Of a DNA stretch of 12,525 bases, positions 5,905 through 12,525 are shown piece by piece. The DNA is from ZC4RG35 sp964571765 (GTDB taxonomy: Bacteria > Actinomycetota > Acidimicrobiia > Spongiisociales > ZC4RG35). Each line of letters starts with the position of its first letter. Within the stretch, counting starts at the first letter, position 1. Where the stretch lies: assembly GCA_964571765.1 (NCBI GenBank), contig CAZNDH010000041.1:1-12525 (forward strand). The letters are read 5' to 3'. The notes beneath the pieces are model-generated. The model saw only the letters and a program-made list of their open reading frames with translations. It searched no databases and was not told where the DNA came from. The translations under genes and the position numbers were made by a program.

Positions 5905-7851
5905 CTAGCCACTTGGGATCGTCGTCGGCGGCGCCGCCGTGGTGGTGGTCGGCGGTATGGTGGTAGTGGTCGGTGGCGGCTGGTACTCACCCAGGGTTAT
6001 GGTCACCGGGGAGCCCCGAGTCACCGTCTGTCCGGCGGCAGGCACCTGACCCACCACCCGGTCGTTCTGGGCAGGGTCGGCCACCGGTTGACGGGTGTTG
6101 GAGACGTTGGCCACCAGCCCGGCCGCGGTCAGGGTGTCACGGGCCTGGCTCTCGGTCATACCGGTGACGTTGGGGACCTGGACCGGTGCCGGGCCCTGGG
6201 ATACCACGAGGAGGACGGTATGACCCACGATGGCCTGGGAGCCTCCCACGGGGTCGGTGCGGATCACCAGGCCCTGAGGAACAGTGTCCGAGTGTTCCTC
6301 ATTGACCCTGACCCGAAGACCGATGTCGTTGAGTGCGCTGGTGGCGTCGCGCTCGGTCTCGTCGACCACGTCGGGAACGATCACCGTCTCCGGGCCACTG
6401 GAGACCACCAGGTTGACCGGGGCTTCCGACCCGATCCGCACCCCGGCCGGCGGGTTCTGCTCGATGACGATGCCCGGCTCGAAGTTGGCATCGGCCCGCT
6501 CGGTCACCTGGCCCACCGTGAGGCCGGCGTCGACGATCATCTGACGGGCCGCCTCGAGGGTTTGGCCAACCAATGGAGGCACCGGCACCTCGGCAGGACC
6601 GGATGACACGTAAACCTGGACGATCGAGCCCAGCTCGGCTTCTTCGTCGGCGGCAGGGTCGGTGCGGATGACGATGCCGGCCTCGATCTCGTCGTTGGTC
6701 TCCGGGATCAGGCTGCCGACGAAACCCTCCCGTGCCAGGACTTGGAGGGCGAGCTCCTGGGTCATCCCGGTGACATCAGGCACCGTAGCAGTCTCGCTGG
6801 TGGCTCCCCCGGCGAAGCGGAACAACATGAAGAGGAGGATCCCCAGGGCGGCGAGCAGACCGAAGGCGGTGATGATGAAGGGGAGCTGTGACGGGGGCTC
6901 CTCCTCGATCTGCCGGTAGACCTCGTCGGGGGGCACCGTGGGCGGTGGGACCGAGGGCAACACCCGGGTGCTGTCGCCGTGGCCGCCCACCGCCACCGGC
7001 ACCGGGAGCGTCTCCATCACCACCGGGTTGCCGGAGAGGACCGAGAGCAGGTCCTGGCGCATCTCCTCCGCCGACTGATAACGGGCCGAGGGATCTTTCC
7101 TCAGGGCCTTCATCACCACTGCGTCGAGCTCGGGCGGGACGTCGGGGTTGAGCGAGGAGGGTGCCAGGGCCTCGGTGGAAACGTGTTGGAATGCCACCGC
7201 CATCGGGCTGTCACCGAGGAAGGGCGGACGCCCGGTGAGCATCTCGTAGAGCACCACCCCCAGGGCGTAGACGTCGCTGCGGGCGTCGGCGTTGGAGCCC
7301 TGGGCCTGCTCGGGACTGAAGTAGGTGGCGGTCCCGATCACCGCCCCGGTCTTGGTCAGCTCCTGGCTGTCGTCCCAGGCCCGGGCGATCCCGAAGTCGG
7401 TGACCTTCACCATCCCGTCCTTGGCGAGGAGGATGTTCCCCGGCTTGACGTCGCGGTGAACCAGCCCCGCCTGGTGGGCCACCGATAGGGCGGCGGCGGT
7501 CTCGGCGGCGATCTCCGTGGCCCTGCGGGGCAGGAGGGCGCCCTCCGACTTGAGGACGTCACGCAACGACCGCCCGTCGACGATCTCCATCACGATGAAA
7601 TAGGTGCTGTTGGCCTGGCCCCAGTCGAATATCCCCACCACATTGGGATGGGCCAGGTTGGCCGCGGCCTGTGCTTCCCTGCGGAAGCGCTTGACGAAGG
7701 CCTCGTCCGCCGAGAACTGAGAGTGGAGGACCTTGATCGCCACGGTCCGGTTGAGAAGGGTGTCCTGACCTTGGTAGACGTCCGCCATCCCCCCCCGGGC
7801 GAGATGGGACGTCACGTGATAGCGGTCGTTGAGGGCGGTGGGAGTTTGCAT
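5905..7851 (-). CDS. pknB: PASTA-domain Ser/Thr protein kinase PknB
   Basis: 648 aa membrane receptor kinase. The cytoplasmic kinase domain is about 10-275: ATP loop LARGGMADVY (18-26), Lys40 in AIKVL, Glu59, catalytic HRDVKPGN (132-139, Asp134), DFG (152-154), and GTATYFSPEQ (173-182). Thr166 and Thr168, just before it, are likely autophosphorylation sites by analogy with PknB. The Pro-rich juxtamembrane part is followed by one membrane helix (324-346), then four PASTA domains outside the cell (about 355-419, 421-487, 489-554, 556-621) and a Thr/Pro-rich tail (624-648). PASTA domains bind muropeptides or lipid II. All catalytic residues are intact. The gene follows pbpA by 36 nt without a strong ribosome binding site. 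It is the only kinase gene seen; pknA, its usual neighbour in mycobacteria, is absent. Confidence 0.97.
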   Translation of the reverse strand: MQTPTALNDRYHVTSHLARGGMADVYQGQDTLLNRTVAIKVLHSQFSADEAFVKRFRREAQAAANLAHPNVVGIFDWGQANSTYFIVMEIVDGRSLRDVLKSEGALLPRRATEIAAETAAALSVAHQAGLVHRDVKPGNILLAKDGMVKVTDFGIARAWDDSQELTKTGAVIGTATYFSPEQAQGSNADARSDVYALGVVLYEMLTGRPPFLGDSPMAVAFQHVSTEALAPSSLNPDVPPELDAVVMKALRKDPSARYQSAEEMRQDLLSVLSGNPVVMETLPVPVAVGGHGDSTRVLPSVPPPTVPPDEVYRQIEEEPPSQLPFIITAFGLLAALGILLFMLFRFAGGATSETATVPDVTGMTQELALQVLAREGFVGSLIPETNDEIEAGIVIRTDPAADEEAELGSIVQVYVSSGPAEVPVPPLVGQTLEAARQMIVDAGLTVGQVTERADANFEPGIVIEQNPPAGVRIGSEAPVNLVVSSGPETVIVPDVVDETERDATSALNDIGLRVRVNEEHSDTVPQGLVIRTDPVGGSQAIVGHTVLLVVSQGPAPVQVPNVTGMTESQARDTLTAAGLVANVSNTRQPVADPAQNDRVVGQVPAAGQTVTRGSPVTITLGEYQPPPTTTTIPPTTTTAAPPTTIPSG

Positions 7852-7887
7852 CGGGCTAGGCGATTGTAGGAAGGGTGCGGTTCCAAC

Positions 7888-9342
7888 TCACTGGTCGAGC
7901 CCCAGCCAGGCGGTGATGATGCTCGAGGCGATCGGTGCCGCCAGAGAGCCTCCCGAGGCCCCTTCTCCCGAGGTCGGGCTGCCTTCGACCAGAACAGCGA
8001 TGGCGATGGTGGGATCGTCGACCGGGGCGAAGCCGATGAACCAGGGGTTGGAAAACCCGCCCTGGCCGGTGGCGGTGCCGGTCTTGCCGGCGACTCTGGT
8101 GCCGGGGACTGCGGCTCCCCGCCCGGTTCCGTCGGTGACCACCTGCTCCATGAGCGTGGTCAGGGTGGCGGAGGTCTGTGAGGTCATCGCCCTCCCGATG
8201 GGGCTCACCGTGGCCGACTCCACGGTCTCTCCCTCGGCGTCGAACACCCGTTCTACCAGGTAGGGGAGGACGGCGACCCCGTCGTTGGCCACGGCTGCGG
8301 CGATCATCGCCATGTGCAACGGCGTGGCCCTCACATCGCGTTCCCCGATGCCACTCTGCCCCAAGGCGGCGGGGTCCTCCTCGAGCTGTTCGGTGAGCCA
8401 TCGCGCCGGGGGCACAGACCAGGGGAACTCCAGGTCGCGGTTCCATCCCAGGGCTTCGGCGGTGATGCCGATGCTCTCCACCCCCACCTGGATGGCCAGA
8501 TCGGCGAACACCGTGTTGCAGCTGCGGACGAACCCCTGGCGGAGGGTGGCCGAGACCCCGTCGTTGCAGGGCCGTCCCGAGGCGTTGGAGATGGTCGCGG
8601 TCGATCCGGGGAGCCGGAACGCAACCGGGTCGGCGAACGAGGTGGAGGGCCCGGCCACCCCGGTGTCGAGGGCGGCCGCGGCCACCACGGTCTTGAAGGT
8701 CGAGCCGGGGGCGTAGACCTCCCGGGTGGCCCGGTCATTGAGGGGGCGGCCTGGGTCGGTGACCAGGCTCTCCCAGTTGGAGGCGGTCTGCAATCCGAGC
8801 AGCAGCGACGGGTCGAATGAGGGGTTGGAGTAGGCGGCGAGAATCGCTCCGGTCGTCGGGTCGATGGCGACCACCGCCCCCGGATGTGCTCCCAGGGCTT
8901 GGGCGGCCACTCGTTGCAGGCGGGCGTCGATGGTGATCTCCAGGTTCCTCGGCCTGAGGTCGGTTCCGAAGATGGCGGCGATCATGTCGCTGATGGTCAG
9001 GTCGCGTCGGGAGCGCAGCTGGGTGGAGTAGGCGGCCTCGAGACCGGACTCCCCGACCAGAAACGACGTGTACCCGACGGTATGGGCGAACAGTGGCCCT
9101 TCGGGGTATTCGCGGACGAAGTCCCTCCCGTCTTCCTCTTCGACCGACCGGGCGACCACCACTCCGTCCGCGGTGATGATGAGGCCTCTCTCCTTCCCCC
9201 GGACGGTGAGGGCGGGACGGGGGTTGCGCGGGTCGTTCTTCAGCTCGTCTGCCCTGACCACTTGGAACCAGGTGACCGAGATGAGGAGGGCACCGAAGGC
9301 GACGAACAGGCCGAGGGCCAGCCTGCGGATGGGACCGTTCAC
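7888..9342 (-). CDS. pbpA: Class B penicillin-binding protein (transpeptidase) PbpA
   Basis: 484 aa, typical of actinobacterial PbpA. An N-terminal membrane anchor (about 8-29) is followed by a short dimerisation region and the transpeptidase domain from about 150. The active-site motifs are all present: SxxK as PGSTFK (Ser214, Lys217), SxN as SCN (274-276), and KTGTA (420-424). It cross-links peptidoglycan in the periplasm, probably with the SEDS polymerase encoded just upstream. The GTG start (9342-9340) overlaps the rodA stop in a GTGA junction, and GAGGAGG sits about five bases upstream, inside the rodA end. In mycobacteria PbpA is tied to septation and is a target of kinase regulation (known for the family). 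Confidence 0.96.
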   Translation of the reverse strand: MNGPIRRLALGLFVAFGALLISVTWFQVVRADELKNDPRNPRPALTVRGKERGLIITADGVVVARSVEEEDGRDFVREYPEGPLFAHTVGYTSFLVGESGLEAAYSTQLRSRRDLTISDMIAAIFGTDLRPRNLEITIDARLQRVAAQALGAHPGAVVAIDPTTGAILAAYSNPSFDPSLLLGLQTASNWESLVTDPGRPLNDRATREVYAPGSTFKTVVAAAALDTGVAGPSTSFADPVAFRLPGSTATISNASGRPCNDGVSATLRQGFVRSCNTVFADLAIQVGVESIGITAEALGWNRDLEFPWSVPPARWLTEQLEEDPAALGQSGIGERDVRATPLHMAMIAAAVANDGVAVLPYLVERVFDAEGETVESATVSPIGRAMTSQTSATLTTLMEQVVTDGTGRGAAVPGTRVAGKTGTATGQGGFSNPWFIGFAPVDDPTIAIAVLVEGSPTSGEGASGGSLAAPIASSIITAWLGLDQ

Positions 9343-10634
9343 GGCGCCTCCTCGTGGCTGATCCTGAGGAGCAGGGCGACCAGCACCAGGTTGCCCACCA
9401 GCGCCGAGCCTCCGTAGGACATGAAGGGGAGGGTTATCCCGGTGAGCGGCACCAGCCGGAGGATCCCGCCGACGATGAGAAACACCTGGATCCCGAACAC
9501 CAGGGTGAGGCCGGCGGCGAGCAGCTTGCGAAAGGTGTCCCGGCTTCGGAAGGCGATCCCCAGGCCCACCGCCACCATCAGGGAGTACAGGGCGAGGGCG
9601 GCCACCGTCCCCGCCAGGCCGAGCTCCTCGCCCACCGCGGCGAAGATGAAGTCGGTAGAGGCGTTGGGTATCAGGTCCGGTCTTCCCAGACCGGGACCGG
9701 CGCCGGCGAGACTCCCCGACGCCAGCCCGAACAGCCCCTGGGCGATCTGGTATCCCTCGTTGGCGAAGTTGTCGAAGGGGGCTAGCCAGGCGATCACCCG
9801 ACGCTGCACGTGGTCAAAGGACACATAGGCGGCGAAGCCGGCGAGGAGGGTCAGGGCCCCACCGGTGACCAGGTACCCCGATGCGCCGGTGGCGGCGTAG
9901 AGCAGGAGCACGAATCCGGCGAAGAGGAGCAGCGACGCTCCCAGGTCTCGCTGCCAGATGAGGATGAGGAGGCTGGCGCCCCACGCCATGAGAAGAGGGA
10001 TGAGCTGGCGGGGCTCGGGAAAGCGGAACGGTCCCACCTGACGGTGAGCCTCGCGCAGCGGCCGCTGATGGTCGGCGAGATAGCCGGCAAGGAATACGAC
10101 CAGGCCAAGCTTGGCGAGCTCGGCGGGTTGGAAGCCGATCGAGCTGAAGCCCAGGTCGAGCGTGACCCACAGCCGGGAGCCGTTCACCTCCAGGCCCCGC
10201 AGGGGGAAGCCCCAGGCCGACGGAAGGTTGGGGAGGAGGAGCAAACCCACCGAGACCAGGAGGATCAGGTTGCGGTAACGCCGCAGGATCGACGTTCCCC
10301 TGGAAGCGAGCAGCCACAGGGTGAGTGCCGCCAGCGCCGCTCCGATGAGCAGCCACCACCGCTGCAGCCCTGCCCGGAAGGTGCTCAGCCGGTAGACCTC
10401 CATGAACCCGAGCGAAGTGATCGCCACCACCAGGGGGAGGAGCAACGGGGTGGCCTTAGGCGCCCATTGACGGACCGCCAAGGCGATTGCCCCGAAGGCG
10501 ATGACGAATACGAGGAAGGTCAGGCCCACCTGGGCGTCCACCCCGCTGTCGCGGGCAAAGTTGACCAGGGTGACCGCCATCGCCGCCAGGGTCGAAGCGG
10601 TGAGGATGCTGGCCCATTCGGCCTTACGGGTCAT
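9339..10634 (-). CDS. rodA: SEDS peptidoglycan glycosyltransferase RodA/FtsW
   Basis: 431 aa polytopic membrane protein with about ten helices. It polymerises lipid II into glycan strands. Family motifs: FQPAELAKLGLVVFLA (168-183); WQRDLGASLLLF (227-238) with the catalytic Asp230; ASTDFIFAAVGEELGLAG (325-342); and LTGITLPFMSYGGSALV (397-413). The extra N-terminal helix pair before the core fits actinobacterial RodA. It follows pstP after a single base (TGA C ATG) and overlaps pbpA by 4 nt, so polymerase and transpeptidase are translationally linked. Its place beside pbpA favours the rodA name over ftsW. Confidence 0.96.
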   Translation of the reverse strand: MTRKAEWASILTASTLAAMAVTLVNFARDSGVDAQVGLTFLVFVIAFGAIALAVRQWAPKATPLLLPLVVAITSLGFMEVYRLSTFRAGLQRWWLLIGAALAALTLWLLASRGTSILRRYRNLILLVSVGLLLLPNLPSAWGFPLRGLEVNGSRLWVTLDLGFSSIGFQPAELAKLGLVVFLAGYLADHQRPLREAHRQVGPFRFPEPRQLIPLLMAWGASLLILIWQRDLGASLLLFAGFVLLLYAATGASGYLVTGGALTLLAGFAAYVSFDHVQRRVIAWLAPFDNFANEGYQIAQGLFGLASGSLAGAGPGLGRPDLIPNASTDFIFAAVGEELGLAGTVAALALYSLMVAVGLGIAFRSRDTFRKLLAAGLTLVFGIQVFLIVGGILRLVPLTGITLPFMSYGGSALVGNLVLVALLLRISHEEAP

Positions 10635-10635
10635 G

Positions 10636-11343
10636 TCAATCGAGGGCGTCGATGACGATCACCGAGATGTTGTCCACCCCTCCCGCGGCATTGGCCATCT
10701 CCACGAGGTTCCAAACCACCTCCTCGGGCGTGGGGCCGGTCAGGGTGGCGGCGATGCGGGAGTCAGGGACCATCTCGGTGAGCCCGTCTGAGCAGAGCAG
10801 GATGCGGTCACCTGCCTTGAGGTCGATCTCACGCTCGTCGATGTTGACGAATCGGGTGAGTCCGAGGGTGCGGGTCAACATATGCCTCTGGGGGTGAGCG
10901 GAGGCCTCACCTGCGCTGATCCGGCCCAGCGCCACATACTCGGCGGCCACCGTGTGGTCCTGGGTGACCTGCTGCAGCTCGTCGTCGCGGAGCAGGTAAC
11001 CACGGCTGTCACCGACATGGGCGAAGTGGGCAATGCCTTCCGGGGTCAGGGTGACCAGGGTCAGAGTTGTGCCCATGCCTTCGAGATCGGGCTCCCTGGC
11101 AACCTCCTCGCGGATGGCGCGGTTGCCTGCAGCCACTCGATCTCCCGGTCCCAGGTCGACCGAGGCGGCGGCGTTCACCGCCAGCCTGGAGGCGACCTCC
11201 CCGGCGACGTGGCCCCCCATCCCGTCGGCGACCATCAGGGTCACCGGACCGTCCGACTCGCCCGACGAGTCGGGGTAGACCGCGTCCTCGTTGTTCTTCC
11301 GGACCATTCCTTGATGGGTGGCCGCCGCCCAGATGTACCTCAC
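10636..11343 (-). CDS. pstP: PP2C-type Ser/Thr protein phosphatase PstP, catalytic domain only
   Basis: 235 aa. It removes phosphate from Ser/Thr-phosphorylated proteins, opposing PknB. The metal-binding and catalytic motifs are complete: RKNNEDA (15-21, Asp20), VADGMGGH (38-45, Asp40), GTTLTLV (91-97), HVGDSRGYLL (109-118), DHT (129-131), LLCSDGLTEMV (182-192, Asp186) and GGVDNISVIV (221-230, Asp224). The protein ends right after the catalytic domain. Mycobacterial PstP continues with a membrane helix and an extracellular domain to about 510 aa, so this one is soluble. The GTG start (11343-11341) overlaps the fhaB stop in GTGA, with GGAGG a few bases upstream. Confidence 0.95.
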   Translation of the reverse strand: MRYIWAAATHQGMVRKNNEDAVYPDSSGESDGPVTLMVADGMGGHVAGEVASRLAVNAAASVDLGPGDRVAAGNRAIREEVAREPDLEGMGTTLTLVTLTPEGIAHFAHVGDSRGYLLRDDELQQVTQDHTVAAEYVALGRISAGEASAHPQRHMLTRTLGLTRFVNIDEREIDLKAGDRILLCSDGLTEMVPDSRIAATLTGPTPEEVVWNLVEMANAAGGVDNISVIVIDALD

Positions 11344-11750
11344 CGGACCTCCATCACCGTCTTGCCCACCTGGATGGTGTCTCCACGTCGCAACTGGGTG
11401 GGTGCGGTGACCCTACGTCCATTGACATAGGTGCCGTTGGTGCTGCCCAGGTCGTGGAGGACCATCCCGTTCTCCGCGGCCACCAGTCGCATGTGGAAAT
11501 CGGAAGCGTAGGGGTCGGCAAGGACAACATCGGCCTCAGCCGACCTGCCCATCACCATGACATTGTCCACCTCGATCTCCCGGCCGGGGGAACTGTCCGA
11601 CTTCACGAAGAAGATCTTCCTTCCCTCCCGGCGTTGACGGCGCACCGAGATCCCCAGATGTGAGCCTATAGCCCGGGCGATCTGCCAGACAAAGATGTAG
11701 ACCAGGCCGAGGAAGATGATCCGGAGCAGGGCCAGGATCAGGTCAGGCAT
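11340..11750 (-). CDS. fhaB: Membrane-anchored FHA-domain protein FhaB
   Basis: 136 aa. A hydrophobic N-terminal helix (residues 3-27) anchors the protein, followed by a basic stretch and one FHA domain (about 60-136) that binds phosphothreonine peptides: VMGRSAEADVVLADPYASDFHMRL with Gly68-Arg69-Ser70, Ser83 and His86, and DLGSTNGTYVNG (100-111) with Asn105. The ATG at 11750 is chosen because its A lies in the fhaA stop (TGATG), GGAG is about nine bases upstream, and the protein then starts like mycobacterial FhaB/FipA. The same frame is open to 12113, but that part is the Arg/Pro-rich out-of-frame reading of fhaA. The usual R-x-x-S-x-x-H core reads SDFH instead of S-R-x-H, a small variation. 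Confidence 0.93.
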   Translation of the reverse strand: MPDLILALLRIIFLGLVYIFVWQIARAIGSHLGISVRRQRREGRKIFFVKSDSSPGREIEVDNVMVMGRSAEADVVLADPYASDFHMRLVAAENGMVLHDLGSTNGTYVNGRRVTAPTQLRRGDTIQVGKTVMEVR

Positions 11751-12397
11751 CAGGCTTCGCTCCAGCGGTAGCGGTGTCCGGCGAAGGCGATCATCGAGCC
11801 GGCGTCCAGCGGAACGGGGCGAACCGCGGGTTGGCCGTCCACCTGGGTCCCGTTGGCCGACCCCAGGTCGACCACCCAGGCGCGCCCTCCCTCCCGCCAG
11901 ACCAGGGCATGCCGCCGGCTGACATCGTCGTGGGCTATGTGGACATCGGCATCGTCTCCCCGACCGATCAGGGCGCGGTTCCTCCCCACGGTCACCGTAT
12001 CCTCCCCGGCAACAAGACGGGCCCATGGCACCGGCGGCCCTGGTGACACCTCGACGTGGCACTCCAGGCTTCCGGCATTGACCCGCTCCGAAGTCTCGAT
12101 GCGCACCCTGCAAGGACCCTCCAGGCGGAGCCCTTCCTCGGAGGTGTAGTGGTCGAGCTCGTCGGTGAGGGACTGCTCCAACTCAGAGGGATCGGTGGTC
12201 AGATCGGCCGGATTCACCACCAAGGTGTAGAGGTTGGCCGTTGCCGGCCCGGTCTCGTGGTCGAACCGGGCGAAGTCGGCCTCTCTGGCGAGTCGCCCGG
12301 CGATCTCCGAGGGGTGGAGGCGACCGGAGAAGACCCTGCCGGCCACCCCCTCGAGTAGACGCTCCAGCCTTCGCTCGAATCCGCGGACCAGGTTCAT
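11750..12397 (-). CDS. fhaA: FHA-domain protein FhaA (DUF3662 plus FHA), short form
   Basis: 215 aa. The N-terminal DUF3662-type domain (about 1-118) begins MNLVRGFERRLERLLEGVAGRVF, as in FhaA. A very short linker leads to the FHA domain (about 135-215): LIGRGDDADVHIAHDDVSRRHALV (Gly145-Arg146, Ser160, Arg161, His163) and DLGSANGTQVDG (177-188, Asn182). Mycobacterial FhaA is about 527 aa because of a long disordered linker; here that linker is nearly absent. FhaA binds phosphorylated partners such as the lipid II flippase MurJ/MviN in mycobacteria and restrains cell-wall synthesis (known). The first gene of the operon, it is divergent from tRNA-Leu. The ATG at 12397 has only a weak ribosome binding site (GGTGTGA), so the transcript may have a short leader. 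Confidence 0.94.
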   Translation of the reverse strand: MNLVRGFERRLERLLEGVAGRVFSGRLHPSEIAGRLAREADFARFDHETGPATANLYTLVVNPADLTTDPSELEQSLTDELDHYTSEEGLRLEGPCRVRIETSERVNAGSLECHVEVSPGPPVPWARLVAGEDTVTVGRNRALIGRGDDADVHIAHDDVSRRHALVWREGGRAWVVDLGSANGTQVDGQPAVRPVPLDAGSMIAFAGHRYRWSEA

Positions 12398-12481
12398 TTC
12401 ACACCGAGGTTACGGGGTTTCGGCAGGTCGACGACTACCGCAAGACCCCGGCCAACGGTACGATCCCTTCTCCCCATCGCC
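12398..12481. promoter_or_regulatory. Divergent promoter region between fhaA and tRNA-Leu
   Basis: These 84 bp must hold the start of the whole fhaA-to-crgA operon and of tRNA-Leu. On the plus strand TACGAT (12459-12464) lies 17 bp before the tRNA and is a fair actinobacterial -10; no good -35 is seen. I cannot single out a -10 for fhaA. Confidence 0.4.

Positions 12482-12525
<44 letters not shown>

Noticed and set aside
5884..5907. Bulged hairpin (GGCGG/CCGCC) over the pknB stop codon as a terminator
   Set aside because: Only 5 bp plus a bulge, no U-tract, and crgA follows closely on the same strand; likely chance in GC-rich sequence.
9810..10655. 281-aa plus-strand frame opposite rodA, rich in Gln/Glu/Arg
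   Set aside because: The composition is the usual antisense image of a hydrophobic membrane protein; rodA motifs are intact on the other strand.

Overview
This is a GC-rich bacterial window with tightly packed genes. It very probably comes from an actinobacterium. The strongest markers are a CrgA-type division protein, an FhaA/FhaB pair of FHA proteins, and a PASTA-domain kinase clustered with a class B penicillin-binding protein, a SEDS polymerase and a PP2C phosphatase. The Thr/Pro-rich tail of the kinase and the many GTG starts recall Acidimicrobiia, but that class-level guess is inference only.

Layout. (1) Positions 1-1612, minus strand: a polar amino-acid ABC uptake system, with a lipoprotein binding subunit followed by a permease that runs off the left edge. 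(2) 1613-2026: a gap with a candidate -10 element and start site for the transporter, and a strong hairpin terminator belonging to the next gene. (3) 2027-3528, minus: a SARP/BTAD-type regulator followed by a small secreted protein of unknown function. A direct repeat with an 11-bp period, the geometry used by SARP regulators, lies between them. (4) 3834-3909: tRNA-Ala(TGC), then on the plus strand a thiolase and a small membrane-anchored CxxC...HC protein. (5) 5551-5630: a short convergent gap with two DnaA-box-like 9-mers and a perfect 14-bp palindrome. (6) 12397-5631, minus: the cell-wall/division regulatory cluster fhaA-fhaB-pstP-rodA-pbpA-pknB-crgA, with overlaps or gaps of 37 nt or less throughout, so probably one operon. 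(7) 12482 to the right edge: the 5' part of tRNA-Leu(CAG), divergent from fhaA.

How the genes work together. PknB is expected to sense muropeptide or lipid II ligands through four PASTA domains and to phosphorylate cytoplasmic partners. PstP removes the phosphates, and FhaA and FhaB read phosphothreonine. RodA polymerises and PbpA cross-links peptidoglycan. CrgA links the division ring to the synthases. The cluster, with tRNA-Ala(TGC) on one side and tRNA-Leu(CAG) on the other, matches from memory the origin-proximal region of Mycobacterium tuberculosis (alaT ... crgA ... pknB-pknA-pbpA-rodA-pstP-fhaB-fhaA ... leuT). Here pknA and trpG are missing, and PstP and FhaA are short forms.

I found no clear CRISPR array, transposase, phage gene or integrase. 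The least explained parts are the SARP/secreted-protein pair with its repeat, and the small convergent gap beside crgA.
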